NCBI RefSeq assembly: GCF_000328475.2
Contig: NC_026491.1
Coordinates: 186,001-250,000 of the forward strand
From: Mycosarcoma maydis
Taxonomy: Eukaryota; Basidiomycota; Ustilaginomycetes; Ustilaginales
Reading direction: 5' to 3'
DNA: 64,000 nt
Shown here piece by piece: positions 1 through 12,655 of this stretch; within the stretch, counting starts at the first letter, position 1; every line of letters begins with the position of its first letter. Under the pieces are notes generated by a model. It ran no database searches. It was not told the origin of the DNA and saw nothing but the letters and a program-made list of their open reading frames with translations. Both the position numbers and the translations under genes were made by a program.

Positions 1-2451
1 TTACACCGATGCGTTGACGCGGCTGCAAGCCAAGCTTGTGCCTCAAAGTCCAGGCCAGGCGGCGTGCTTCGCGGACCACCTCACCATGTCTGTTAGCATC
101 GTCGAAGGTTCAGATACGCCAACGACAGAGCGATTTGAATCGTGGTCAATGTGGAATCGGGGACCAGGTGCAAATCGGGTAAGATGGGAAAAAAAGAGGG
201 TCCAATCAAACGATAACATGACAAATTCGAGGGTCAGCATTCAACGTGAAATTGAAAACGACGTATGGGAAAAAGTTTCGAGGTCAGTCAGTATAGAGCA
301 CAAATTGCATCGCAATCATTGCAACCCCAAAATCGCTACGCCAGCACGAGCAACCAATCTCGTTAGAGGGTAGCCTCACAGCCTCGATAGAGTCTTTAGA
401 AGTATGACATGTCCCATCGCCAACCTAGCCATGTTTTGCACGGCAAGCGAACAGGACCGCATGAAGGCAGGTGTGTCGATGAAGAGCGACAAGCGCGACG
501 TCATCTTGACCATTCTCGACTCGAGCGGAAGGCAAAAGAAGATGGAAATTGAGCATGTTCTCTGCACTGTACTGTATGTACTGTATACACAGCACTCGCT
601 GAGTGGAACCGCGCTGTGAATGCCGATCAGCCATCTTCGCCTAAGTCGAGCGGCGCCAGTCAGCTGTTGTCGGATATCCGTGAGGCAAATTCATGCGTCC
701 ACAGCGCGCAGCCGCTTTTCCAATTCTAACGAGTTTGAAAATCGAGTCGAAGAATCCGAAAAAACGACGCGGCTGCACTCTTAAGCCCATTCCAACACAC
801 TGGTCAAGCGCCAGGAGCCCGCCCGAAGCGAGAGGAGGCAAAGACGAACAGATCAAGCGATCCTGAGCAGAGGATTCGGCGTTGGTCTCTACGATTCACA
901 CCGCTTTGATCTGCATAGAACCCACAAAGAGACCGCCTGAAGCAAAAACGCTGCTTTGTCGCTCCAGAGAACCGGACAATCCATCATCTTTTGTGATTGC
1001 CGTCGCAATATCGGCGATCGCAGAGATAACGAGGCAACAGACTTGTGGTGGGAAAGTGATCAGGTGCGCCATGGAATGTCGAGCAACAGCAGAGCAGCGT
1101 TTGACAGCCACACTGAAAGAAGTCACCAAAAATTCCGACAAAGCAGAAGTGATGTGACGCTTTCCGCGATTCAGACGAGCTTTGGTAGATGCTATCCTGA
1201 ACGGACAAAAGCGAGAGAAACCGTCGAACAGCCAGTGATGAACAACAGCGTCAGCTGGAAGCATCAAGTGGGTGCTCAGGCGTAAAAAGCGCTGTCTCCC
1301 AAGCCCACTCTTCGGCACATCAGCGCCAGACGCAACGTCAACTGGTACTCACACATGCCGCTGTGCATCGGCTGTGCAGCAAGCAACATTGCCGCCTCCG
1401 CTTTGTATGCCAACAAACAAGCCATCGCTCATCTGTTGGACACCTTCAAGCTGATCGTTCCGCTGCGAAAACACATGACGACAGTAAGCTCGTATAGGTA
1501 GAGTCCATGGAGTCTGCGCTTACATTGTTTCGTAGCAAACCGAGGGCTGAATCTAGGCGTTCCGATAAAGACGGGACGTGCAAGAGTCCGAAAAATTTCC
1601 ACTCGAGGACACGACGAAATTTCAATGTCCGCCACAAACAGCCTGCTCTGCCAGAGATATTGTCATCTACACTCGGCAAACAATAGACGATAGCTGAGCT
1701 ACCTAGGCAAAGGTGCAGAGCGAGTAGGGGTCTTGGACATAGGATATGAGCCTAGGGATCCAAGTTGCAACGCTGCTCGCTGCTAAAAGCTGTCCAGGCA
1801 AGCCAGCATGCTCTGTTTCTGTCCCTGCGCGACCAGCAGCGACAGCCAGTGCAATGTCAAGAAAAGACAAGTAGACATACCATCGAAACCGAAGGGAACA
1901 ACAGTAGAAACGTCGAGACCAACTACTTACGTGAACTGTTTCCCATCCTGGCGGACAAATTGGACCTTGCCAGCGAGCGACGATTCGGATTCCGAGCTGA
2001 CATAGTCAAAGATGTTGGAATAGCTTGCCTTGGGCAGAGGCGGATAGATCGAAGTGAGGATTTGTGGGGCCATGTTGGACGTTGATGAACGAACTCGTCA
2101 AGATTGTCCGGATCAAAGGAAGGCTCAAACAGGCTATTCGGCGGCAGGGCGCCTGTGGATCTTCTCTTGGTAAAATAGCCGAAGCACTGCTAAGCAAGAA
2201 TGCCCTCTTGTGCACGAATCAGCGTTGATGTGATCTTTCGTGAGCGCGCCAGGTTAACTTGTCAGCAGCAACGAGTATCAGACACGTATTTGCAGGTCCA
2301 AAGTTCCGCTCGATGGTACGGATGTTCAAAAGCTTTTTGCAGGCGCAAGAAGATGGGACGGAGATATGCAACGATGGGAACCGAACCGAATGTTCGAAAG
2401 ATGAACTCGATGTGGGTTGGAAGATAGATGTTCGCTTTGCTAAGGAATAGG

Positions 2452-2461
2452 GCGCGCGCGC

Positions 2462-2502
<41 letters not shown>

Positions 2503-2521
2503 TGAGAGAGTGAGAGAGAGA
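2452..2521. repeat. Compound microsatellite (GC)n(GT)n(GA)n
   Basis: A short GC alternation runs into a perfect GT dinucleotide run, then a GA run with occasional GTGA interruptions. It lies in the gene-poor left region and is not part of a supported ORF. Confidence 0.95.
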
Positions 2522-5449
2522 TGGAGATGAAGATGAAGGATCTGGAATGGGGTATGGGGTGGACGAGGTAGGATGAGAAAGACGAGCTTGGGATATAAGA
2601 ACTTGCCGGGACGGACGGGCTCAGGCAATCGAGTACGTTTAAGATCGTCACAGATGCAGATGCTCGCAGGCGGATAAGGGCCCTAAAATTTGTTTATTGT
2701 TTTAATTTTTGTGCGAGGCGCTTGTCTCAACGAACAAAGCCGATACAGTCAAAAGTCAGAGCTGTACCTGCAGAGCAAAGCATCTTGGCGGTCAAGACGT
2801 TTACAAGCTCTTTGCAAGTTAGCTCGGATAGCCAACTAGCACCAAAGGGTAATAAGGACGCAGGGGCTTCGCAAGCAAGGCAAGTCGAGGACTGGCCACT
2901 TTCAGTCAACCGTGTTGAGGTTGGTGAGGGAGAATGCAGAGCAGGTTAGTCGTTGCGGCTATGGCTGTGGTAGCAGCAAAAGGATTTTACGACCGGATAG
3001 TAAGACACAACGAGGCGCTGACTAACTTCGAGTGGTCGGCAAACTTTACCTCAACTGGCCCATTCTCTGTGTTGGCCATTCGCCTCATCTATGCAACAGG
3101 AGGCGGGGGCTGAACGCCCTTTCGCCAATTGCGAGTGCGAACAACCCTGCAAATCTGAAAGGATACGAATGAGCGGCAGGGGCCAAGAAATTTAGCGAGC
3201 AAAGCCAGTACCTCCTTTACTAGTCAAGTCTTGCTCCCGCCCACCACCACAAATCGTGAATCTGAGTCAATCACGATGAACTTCAGAATTTGCTGAAATC
3301 AAAGGCTACGTGCAATCAAAACCCAGGCTTACAGCTTCTCTAAACGAAAAGAGAAGGGAAAAATAAATAAAAAGACTGATGAACTTCAAGACAATAAGTT
3401 AACTTATAAAAAAAAACTTTAAGAGTGGAAATACTTAAACGAGAGACAAGCGTGGAGGCAGAAAGCAGACCTGGCGTAAGGGCGCAGGGCCGTGCAGGTG
3501 GGAAAAGATTTGCCAGGAAAGAAAAAGTCGGAGCGCACGGCGCGCTTCGGATTTTGTTTGGATCGGCAGCGTGTGCGCAGTACCTCAGCATTTCTGTTTG
3601 TTCTGCTTCCTCCCGCACTTGCCGTGTCTAGCCGCCTTTATTGTGGAGACCCTTTACCTTTTTTCAGTTCCTGATGTTGGGTCCAAAAAGTATGCTCTGA
3701 ACTGGCACGCGGTCGCACCAGATTTGGCTTGCTCTCTAATCTTATCATGTTGATATTTGTCGGCTTGAGCTTCAACGGCTAGGAGAGCAACAACGGATGG
3801 CACTTGACTATTGTCAAACTACGTGCGGGATCGAGTATTCTCATTGGCTGTTGGAGCCAAGAACACGGACAGATTGTGCTCAACACTTGGCGTTTAATCC
3901 CCCCGTCGTCATATCATAAACAATATGCATAACAAGACGATCGGGCGGTTAGAAAGAACTGCGCATGGTTATTCAGTACATTCGGCTCTTGTCTAGTGAC
4001 CCTTCAATTCTCTGTTGGAGCGCGGCCTTTTTGGTGGTAACATGCAGCGCCTGGTGTCAAGTTTTCCGTTTTAGCTTATGTTTCTAACAAGATTCACGCT
4101 CGTTGAAACAAAAGAGAAGCTGTCCGGTCCTTGTCTGGGCGGCTCGCGGCATCTTCTGTCCGGTTAGACAGTTCCGAAAGCGATTTCAAAGCCGGGCACC
4201 AATGACCCAATATTGAGCTACCAACCAGAGCCACAGGCAATCGAGAAACGTGAGAAGGGCCATTGCGCTAGCAATCGGATCGAATAGAATAGTCTGAAAC
4301 CATGACGTCTCGCTCGCAAAACCAAACTTCTGATACTCGTTGCTCAGCTCTAGGGATTTACCAACGACTTGATATGTCTCGAAGTCAAGCAACCATTCAG
4401 TTGTAAGCCGCTAACAATCAGCCGTAGTGTGGGAAAGTATGGACGTGGGCGCCAATAGCGCAATTGCCTTTGGCATTGTCGGCGTTGTGAGAGACCGCTG
4501 AATTTGATTCGAGCTGGACGAGACCGTATATTTGCTTGCCTTGATCGGGTCGTAGCAACATACACCTGCCTATATTTTCAGAGGCGAGTCAGAAAAAAGA
4601 GCTACTGCAGGATCCCATGGCAACCCGTTTCGGATCAGACAGAGCCGGGACAACTTTGCTTGAGAACAAAGCCGGAACTGGGGCCAACAAGAGCAGAAAA
4701 GATGACAAGTACGTTGGCGAACTCAGGATCTGACCTCATATACAGAACGTACAGCATTCCGTCAGAGACAGGAGCTTTGAAAACGCGGTGGTCTTCCGTC
4801 GACGGATGATTGGCTTATTCCTCGCGGGCGTCAAAAAGGCAGACTTATGACAAAATATGCCTGTGCTGGTTCTCAAGTACAGCCCTTGCTTTGCGTTCTG
4901 AAAGATGGACTACAACCTTGATTCAGAGGTTGACGCGGTCATCTTGGGTCCCGATAGCTAGTTGAGCTGCTTCAACAGTTCAGACGCACGTGCAAGCGCA
5001 CCGCTCGATGCACAGTAATGACACCGCTGTAAGCATTTTGTCTGCATCCCGTGTCTCGCCTGAAAGGGTCCTGCGTCGGTCCGAAGAGCTACGCCAGAAA
5101 GATGCGGTTGACCGGCTGTCTCAGCCAAGGATTAATGATCGCCTCGCTTGACCTGAATCAACGGTACTCACGACTGACCAAGCGGAAAGACTGTAGAGTG
5201 AATCGGGAAAAGTCATTATCCGTCAATAGTTCAGTTTCAATATCTGCAGATGGAACAACCATACGCTTTTCTCTTGCACACGCCGCGCTGCACAAGTGCC
5301 GAGATAAGACCCAAGTCCCGGAAGACACTTTCATCGAGACGTCTCCAGCAAGTAGCAAATGTAGCTCTTGCCGAAAGTCTGTGCAAGTTCTGATAGTAAC
5401 ACTCATTGTGTGCCTCGTTCCTAAGCGAGCTATACACATGCAAAATGCA

Positions 5450-5477
5450 AACGCAACGCCAACGCCAACGCCAACGC
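5450..5477. repeat. Short tandem hexamer repeat (ACGCCA)n
   Basis: About four head-to-tail copies of a CAACGC-type hexamer, in non-coding sequence. Confidence 0.8.
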
Positions 5478-7921
5478 GTGAAGCGCGCTTGCACAAGGGT
5501 CGTTTCAAAGGTGTGTCAAATGTACCCTCAATTTTATGCGAAAATCCAGAAAGTCACAACTGCTCGGCAACTGAGTGTCCTGGCGCGCGTCCAAGACCGA
5601 CGCGACTACGTCACCAAAGATTGATCGGAGATCAAAATATACAATAAAGCTGACCCCGGACCCGATCAGGGCTTCGGAGTGAAAGCAAGGTCGGGTTTTT
5701 TTATTTATTCTTTTTTGCTTTTCTTGTCTTGTCTGCACGGAGATCAGCGTAAAGCAGACGAGTTTCTGACCGACTGAAAAGCACAAATTTTGACATTATT
5801 GGGTACGAGATGGCGATTGGCTAGTTTGACATGGAGGTGGGACAAAAGTTGGAGCAAGAAAGCAAGGGGGGAAACAAGCTCATGAAAAAGACGGGGTGCA
5901 GCGCCCCGCGCAGCCCTCTCGAATGTGGACGTGGCTGCACGCCCACAGCGCCATCGCGCGGCGGTAGCTTTTGCTCGCATGAAATTTGGCTGCTGCTTCT
6001 AAAAGTCGCTACTCCACTTGCGAGGTGGCCCTTGCTCATCTGACCATCCCCTTCCCTTTTTAGCGTAAGCAGAGAACATTCCTGCCTCCTGACAGCGGAA
6101 CTCCTCAGCCAATGTTCAGTGCAAGTGTGCTGCCAACCCAGGGTGAGTACTCTGTCGAAACGGTATCTGTGTGCGAGAGCGAGCAATGCTGGTCGGACTT
6201 CCAAAGTTTGCGCTTTAAAATTCTGAATGGTTCTATTCCTTGGTGCACAACTTCCCGCTGCGGCAAGGCTTTCCAAACCTTTTGCAAAAAGCTTCGTCAA
6301 GATTTTACAATTTAGTTACGAGTTTTTGAAACTTGCGAAGTTTCCTATAACTTTCGATCGAGATGAAAGACGAATCATCGCCGATCAAACTCGGTGTCTT
6401 TACTCAACCGCGTAATTCCATTTGCGTATTCACGGGCCATCGTCCTTCACCGATAATTTGCCTCGAATGTCGAGAGAATCTGGTTTGCTCAACGTGATCA
6501 CTGCGGGCCCCGAAGCGTCAGCTGAGACACTACACGAATGGCTTTTTCTTCATGTCTCGAAGTGTAGCACCAAAGGATTACTAGTGTTGTTCGCCCCTCT
6601 TCTCTGAAATCACAGCTTGGAGATACACGCCAAGAGTGACGTACGCGATCCAGGCAAGTCCTGTATATCATCACGCTCTGGTCAACCGATTGGCAAAGGC
6701 TGGTACCAATACGATCGAAAAGAGCATATTCTCCCACGCATTATCGACATGTACAGATGCAGAATACTGGTTTTCGCACCCTATTTCTCGTAGCCTCGTG
6801 GTTCCGAAAGGTCCCGGCTTCGGCTTCAGTCAAGAGCCATAAGTAGGCTGTGAAACAGAACAATTTCTATGAGGCAGGTCTTGTGTTTGGCCCAGCTTCT
6901 TGTTGTGATCCACGTTGTGCTGCCAAATTTGCACAAGATCATCTCGGCAACGTCTGGTTGATCGAAGATTCCAACATGTGGATCGCAAACAATAACCAAA
7001 GCCCGACGCGAGATTGCGATGCCCCTTCGTGCAGATCTGAGTCATGAGTGGGCATCTGGGTGCGACTACGAATTTGATTCAAAGAAAGGAGTTAACAGTA
7101 ATACATAATTCAATTCAGCGTGTAGGCTGACATCCATCCGATCTAGTGCATTCACGATTCACGATTGTGATTGCCGCATGGCAGACCTTCGCGTACGCTT
7201 TCTTTGGCGCCTTGCGCATAAGAAGGGGCTTGAAATGGTGCTCTCTGCTGCATTCTTGCTACTTCTTGCCACAAGGCGTCCAGAGAGACGATTCTTTTTG
7301 GTTCCATTGAGCGCGAAACGGGACAGCATCCTGAGTAGACGCCCCTTTTTCTTCCTCGTTTGCAGTTTGCCCCTCACCTAGAGCTAAAACCTGCCTGGCA
7401 TTGACTGCATCAGACCAGGACGCAGAATTGCCCAACTTATACAAGCGAATATCGCGTGCGCTTTCTGTCGGTGTTCCAGCAGGCAGATCATTAAAGCATT
7501 GGAACAAAGGTGCTGCTGGTTCGGCGCCGCGGTCCATTTTAGTCAAGATGCACCTAAACTGGATAGCCATAACTCACGTACAGTCACCAATCTTTCTTTG
7601 TACAAAACTAGAAGTGACGCTTCGACTTTATACCGTATTAGTTTTGAATGCAGGCGGCGATAGAGCACACTACGTTTGCCGCTGTCCTTCTTGGTACCTG
7701 TTGATCATGGTCACGATCATTTCAAGTTTCATCAGGTGACAGGTGTTTCATGGGCAAAATGATCTGCTCAACTTTTGACCATCGATCGAAGTCCTTTCGG
7801 CTCTCAAGAGAAAGACCAAACTCGCGCATAGTCAGGGTCTAGAACATAACCAAGCGTTGCTTGACCGTTGCTTGAGTCTACAAAAGCCATGGTCGAGATT
7901 CTCGACTGATCTCGATTAATC

Positions 7922-8188
7922 ATGCGCTTGCCTTATGAAAGTGGCAGGGTAAGCTCGGTTCCGTTTCGGTTCGTGTCCTCAGATTTCAGTCTAGTTGATT
8001 CCACCGAAGCTTATCAGCTTTACATGAGGCTTGCCAATTGTCGCTTCCTGATTGCACAGAATGACGTTCGACTCCTCCCCGCTCAAGTAGCCAACTATCA
8101 AGCTTGGTGGTCACCAATACCAAACCACGTCATATTTCACCATTTTGGTAATGATGCTGTGGACATGATTCCCGGCGTCCTTCTTTAA
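7922..8188 (+). CDS. Doubtful small ORF, 88 codons, function unknown
   Basis: An ATG-initiated frame of 88 codons whose translation has balanced composition (including Trp-Trp, several Phe and Val) rather than the low-complexity look of neighbouring chance ORFs. No signal peptide, membrane helix or known motif is visible. It sits alone in the gene-poor region. It could be a chance ORF, one exon of a spliced gene, or a relic. I list it only because nothing better is present in this stretch. Confidence 0.12.
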   Translation: MRLPYESGRVSSVPFRFVSSDFSLVDSTEAYQLYMRLANCRFLIAQNDVRLLPAQVANYQAWWSPIPNHVIFHHFGNDAVDMIPGVLL

Positions 8189-9628
8189 CAAACGCTGACT
8201 CGCCGAATCGGAGCGCTTTGTAGGAATGCTTGAGCGGTAAAGTATAGCTCGATCCAGTAGAATCACAGTATGATCGATCCGGTGTCTCAATTTCGGAAAC
8301 AAGTGAGTCTTCTTCCAAAACATTAATGATTATTTAAAATAAAAAGTGAGACAGCCTAAGTCGTGATTCACGATTGTTTGTCCGGTGCCATGCTGTACGG
8401 CATGAGTTGCGCCGCCTATGACGGGAAAAATGGGTCACCAAGAAAAGATGGTTTGGTTTCCTTTTTTAGTTTCTAAGCTACGTAGGGCGTCGCTCCGTCA
8501 GCCTTTAGCATCAAAGGCCATCTCTAATCAAAGCGTGAAGCTCGTCACACTCTCATGCCTGTGACTGTCACACAGTGCTTGCAGCTGCAATGCTACGCAT
8601 GGCTGCACAACTCTCTGCTGGCCGGCATCGACCCCCTTGTCTCGCCTCCAGCCCTCCTGTCGCTTGCCGCAATTTTCAGCCGAGCTATTCAGAGACTACA
8701 TCTCGCTCGTCCATTCGCAAACTTGCGCCTTGGTCACCTTTGAGCTTTCGCCGACGACACGACAGCTGGTAACGCTAATGGTGAATGATTCGATCGTCGG
8801 GTGCTTTCTCGCACCTGGTTTGAGCAAAGATTTGCACCCACATTCACGATACTTCTGCTTTGCTGCCTGTATGCTACACAATCTGCTGCAACCGCACCCT
8901 CGAAATCATTCGTGTGACGTGTGGAGTCGCATGAAATAAAACATCTCTTAAACACTCGCTTGCTGGTCAGCTAGACGTCCGCTCCTGACAGCCCCATTCC
9001 CCCTTCCTGCTTGCATCTTTACACTACAAATCGTCTTCAATCTTCGCAAAGCTTAATTTCCTTGCAGGCAACGCTCTTTGCCATCGACGGTTTGCGTGAC
9101 GATCTCGAACTCGCAGCCTTCTTTGCCTAAATTGACTGCAGGTGACAACGCCCACATTCACGATTGCTGCTCGCTTCTGACTGCGGCTTGACGCACACCT
9201 GTCGACCTAGCTTCAACTCGTGTTGCGTGTTGCAACCGTCTCGATAGAAGTCTCTAGTGTCGTGTTCCCGTCGTTTCGACACCAGCATTGCCCCCACCTG
9301 TGCCCTCCTTATTACTCGCCACCCCTTTCCTTTCGCTCCATCTACACCCCCTTGCATCTGCCCCACACCTCAACACAGATTGTTACTTTCGCCGCCGTTC
9401 TTGCCATCACGCACGCAACCCACTGCTTCGCCTACACCGCCAAAAAAAATATTCCTGGCGTACACGGTGCAAAGCACGGTCCCGTCGTCACCACTCCAGC
9501 TCAGCTGTATCCCCTTCCTTCCAATTGATCTGCATTTGCGTGGGCCGCTTGCATGGCAGCGAATTTGCAAGATTTGAACGTCAACGCTGGACACAGGCAT
9601 TCTGTTCAAGCCCAACATATTGACAAAC

Positions 9629-12600
9629 ATGCGGGATTCCTCGACAGACGCTTCTTTCCTACGTGCACATCCTCCGTCGGCATTTCATGCGCATTGGTCC
9701 TCTGCTCTCGGCAGGGTCGATACGAAGAATGCGTTGACTAGCGCTGCTTCCTCCTTCAGCGCTTCTCCTTCAACTTCATGTCTATCACCTGCACCCTATA
9801 CTTCGGCTCCTTCAGCCAACAATTCCATCCATCTTGATGGTACAACAAGCTCCTCTCGATCCCCAAATCTGTCAGCCTCAGCTGAACCATACCGCACTAC
9901 TGGTTTCTCCGTCTCATCTCCCCGCAGCGGTTCTGACAAGCATCGAACCCAAAGTCTCGCATCAGAGGCCGGTTCCTCCTTTACCTCCCGGATATCGTCT
10001 TCTTCCCTGAACAGGGCATCGGCCGACTACCAAGGCCACTGCGCCTTTTTCGACGATTACCAATCTCCTGACTCATACGACGACGCTAGCAGGAAGCCAG
10101 CTGCAGCTGTCTTTGGTCTTGGACCGTTGCGTCTCAACTCGTCCAGCACATGCCTGGACGACAACGACGACGACGTCGACGAAGAAGATCTGAAAGATCT
10201 CGGCGCTCTCAAATTCTCAAGATCGATCAGAATGAACCTCGAAGCGCTTACACGCAGCAACACAGACCATCCCACATACCGCGCCGATGGCTACTCGGAT
10301 CCCAACGAGCACTTGGAAGTCAAGGCAGTCAACGAGTTGCACCAGGATCTATCCATTGAAGACTCCTATGCGCAGCTGATCTCGAGACTCGCCTCTGCGG
10401 AAACAACGCACCCCGCTTCTCACGCCAATGCCCTTCAATACCGGCAGCCAACAACACCTAGGACCTTCTCGTTGAAGGACTCGCCGCAGGCCGCTAGTCT
10501 TCTTTCGGGCACGAGCTCCAGCGATGCACACGAGGACGAGCTCAGAACACCTCCTGAGCCCGGCTTCGACCGCTTCGAGTCGTCTCCAGAAGATGATCGG
10601 CGCCACGAACCTTCTGCTCAGCCATCCGAGCGGTCTTTGGATCATCCGTCACTGCCAGTCCATGCGTCATCGACGACATCTATGGTCTCGTCTCCATCAG
10701 CTTTCCGGTTGGATTCTCCTTTCAAACCATCTCAAACGCATCTGCTGCAGAATCAAGGCTCTCAAGATCGTGTTTACCCACAAGCTTCCCATGGCCGCTG
10801 CGACGTCGGCAACAGCTCCGAGCTCGAACTCTTGAGCGACGACGTCAATGACCAGCGTCGCGCGGCCGGAAAGGCGAGGGCGATGCCTTGGCACATCGAG
10901 TCTTCCCCCTCTTCCGAATCCAGTCATCGTAGCGACAAGCGCCCCTCGTTGAACTACCCTGTCATCGATGTTGAGAGCAACAAGCCTTTCACTCGACTTG
11001 GACCGCAAGATATCGCTTTCAGCGCTTCTACGCTCCCAGAGCGCGGTCTCACTGCCGCAGACTGCATCGAGATGGTTGTATCGCGCTACCCATCCATCTG
11101 CGATGCTCCTCTGCGTGAGTTTGGCGAAGACGGTCAGCCCTTGCCGCCTACCAAGAAGCAAGAGACGAGCGAGGAGGAGCGTCAGGCACGACGCGAAGCG
11201 CTCCAGGTGAAATTCTGTGCAAAGCAACGCCTCTCGCTCATCAAGGCCATGGTTGTCATGGAATCGCGTACCGCATCGTGGAAGCGCCTTGGCCCTCTCA
11301 ATGCTAGCAACAAGCTTGTTCATACAGTGTTGAACCCGTCACAGCAGGATCCCTCTGCTCCTTCATCGCATGGAATTGGACGTCTCCCGCCCATGCCAAG
11401 TCCATGGTCGATGGAAATCCAACACGAACAGCTCGACGTTGCGCAGATCAAAGGCAAGTCGAAAAAGACCATCGAGCTCACTTCGCTTCGCACAAATGCC
11501 CACTGTGTCAAGTGCGACGGCAGTGGACTTGGCGCCTGCATCACTTGCAAGGCGGAGAAAGCAGACGAGTGTTTCTGGTGCTGCGGTACAGGTCGTGAAA
11601 AGACGCGTGCACAAGCCTGGTGTCGTCGTTGCCAAGGTGCTGGTGTGCTTAAATGCAACACTTGCCATGGCAGCCTAAAGTCCAGCTGCCGTGCATGCGA
11701 AGGCACTGGCACCGGAGAGTATGGCTTCTTTGTCGAGGTGACCGTCAAGCGCGTCGAGATGCCTTCCGTACCCGTCTCGACTCTGTTCCCGCAGATGGAC
11801 TCTGCCTCGACCTCGTTCGAGCCTTCATACGACGAGGTCAAGGCAGCAGCGACGCTTGCATTGTGGGACTCGATCACCAAGCTGACCGAGGCTCGTGCAG
11901 TGGCTGTGATGGCCAAGGGCAGCAAGTCCAAGAGCAAGGAGATGGTGCCGGTCATGGCGGCGTGCATGTGGGAGAACTCAATTACTCACGTGGTGGCGGT
12001 CGACATTCCACTTGCAGCCAAGTTCAAGAAGGGTGCGACTCCGGCCTTGAGGCCAGAGGGTCTTCACCGAAAGATCCCGACGCAGAGAAGGTTCTTCACC
12101 GTGCCCAACGACGAGGACCTTCGATCGGTCGAGCTGTCGGAAGACGAGGTGAAGAAACTCGGTGCTCCCCAGCCCAGCAACCGACATGTGTACCAGAGCC
12201 GCAGCCACTTCAACTCAGCGTCGCAATCGCCAAGCTATGACGTCTCGCCGGCAGCTAGCACTGTCGATCTGGGTGGCCGGCCACTGCTTGCCACTCCTAA
12301 GTCAGGTGGCGGTGTGTCTGGCTACTCGACACCGTCGCGTGTGCCCAGCCCACGCTCCGAGGTGACGCCCGCTAAACCGGCAGCCAAAGAGTTTGTCCAT
12401 CGCCCAAGCCCTCTGTCGCAACTCGCCACGGCTACACCTGCAGGGTCCCCTCCAGTGCTTGAGCACCCGGCTGAGGTAAGTGAGCCCTACTTCGGCAATC
12501 AAGCGCCGGTGTCTGCAGAACATCACAGTGAACACCAGGGCTTGCAGCCTGCTTTGCAACTCCAGTCGAGAAGACCTTCGGCAGGCCACGTTCTCTCCAA

Positions 12601-12655
12601 GAAGCTTAGCTCCAACCTTCTCAACAAACTCGGTGCTCAGCGTGGCAGCTTTTAA
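9629..12655 (+). CDS. DnaJ-type cysteine-rich zinc-finger protein (SSUH2-like)
   Basis: Predicted 1008-residue protein. The first ~450 residues are Ser/Pro-rich and probably disordered. Around residues 624-700 lies a compact Cys-rich segment with four CxxCxG-type repeats (CDGSG, CCGTG, CQGAG, CEGTG) plus extra CxxC pairs, the pattern of the zinc-binding domain of type I DnaJ co-chaperones and of SSUH2-like proteins. There is no J domain (no HPD motif), so it is not a DnaJ co-chaperone proper. A conserved-looking beta-rich segment follows the zinc domain, then another Ser/Pro-rich tail. The open frame extends a few codons upstream through a TTG at 9620; the ATG at 9629 is the first usable start, preceded by a pyrimidine-rich leader. 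Function unknown; a protein-folding or scaffold role is only an inference from the zinc domain. Confidence 0.8.
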   Translation: MRDSSTDASFLRAHPPSAFHAHWSSALGRVDTKNALTSAASSFSASPSTSCLSPAPYTSAPSANNSIHLDGTTSSSRSPNLSASAEPYRTTGFSVSSPRSGSDKHRTQSLASEAGSSFTSRISSSSLNRASADYQGHCAFFDDYQSPDSYDDASRKPAAAVFGLGPLRLNSSSTCLDDNDDDVDEEDLKDLGALKFSRSIRMNLEALTRSNTDHPTYRADGYSDPNEHLEVKAVNELHQDLSIEDSYAQLISRLASAETTHPASHANALQYRQPTTPRTFSLKDSPQAASLLSGTSSSDAHEDELRTPPEPGFDRFESSPEDDRRHEPSAQPSERSLDHPSLPVHASSTTSMVSSPSAFRLDSPFKPSQTHLLQNQGSQDRVYPQASHGRCDVGNSSELELLSDDVNDQRRAAGKARAMPWHIESSPSSESSHRSDKRPSLNYPVIDVESNKPFTRLGPQDIAFSASTLPERGLTAADCIEMVVSRYPSICDAPLREFGEDGQPLPPTKKQETSEEERQARREALQVKFCAKQRLSLIKAMVVMESRTASWKRLGPLNASNKLVHTVLNPSQQDPSAPSSHGIGRLPPMPSPWSMEIQHEQLDVAQIKGKSKKTIELTSLRTNAHCVKCDGSGLGACITCKAEKADECFWCCGTGREKTRAQAWCRRCQGAGVLKCNTCHGSLKSSCRACEGTGTGEYGFFVEVTVKRVEMPSVPVSTLFPQMDSASTSFEPSYDEVKAAATLALWDSITKLTEARAVAVMAKGSKSKSKEMVPVMAACMWENSITHVVAVDIPLAAKFKKGATPALRPEGLHRKIPTQRRFFTVPNDEDLRSVELSEDEVKKLGAPQPSNRHVYQSRSHFNSASQSPSYDVSPAASTVDLGGRPLLATPKSGGGVSGYSTPSRVPSPRSEVTPAKPAAKEFVHRPSPLSQLATATPAGSPPVLEHPAEVSEPYFGNQAPVSAEHHSEHQGLQPALQLQSRRPSAGHVLSKKLSSNLLNKLGAQRGSF

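Larger units (their letters stand above)
1..9628. other. Gene-poor region, no convincing coding sequence
   Basis: About 9.6 kb in which the longest open frames are under 160 codons, lie on both strands and show no family motif I recognise. Composition is mixed, with simple repeats at 2452-2521 and 5450-5477 and scattered copies of the ATTCACGATT-type word (around 7150-7170, 8361-8375 and 9149-9158). The last kilobase (about 9000-9600) becomes pyrimidine-rich and is probably promoter and 5' leader of the next gene. Two ORFs look slightly more protein-like (about 1275-1502 and 7922-8188), but neither has a recognisable domain. Spliced genes made of short exons or decayed genes cannot be excluded by eye. 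Confidence 0.6.

Noticed and set aside
5640..5705. GC-rich stem-like sequence followed by a T run, suggestive of a pol III or intrinsic terminator
   Set aside because: No convincing box A/box B or stable gene structure upstream; not enough support for an RNA gene.
5821..6300. 159-codon minus-strand ORF in the gene-poor region
   Set aside because: Composition like neighbouring random frames and no domain; several overlapping frames of similar size exist.
11653..12240. 195-codon alternative-frame ORF inside the zinc-finger gene
   Set aside because: Overlaps the better supported frame and encodes Gly/Arg-rich nonsense.
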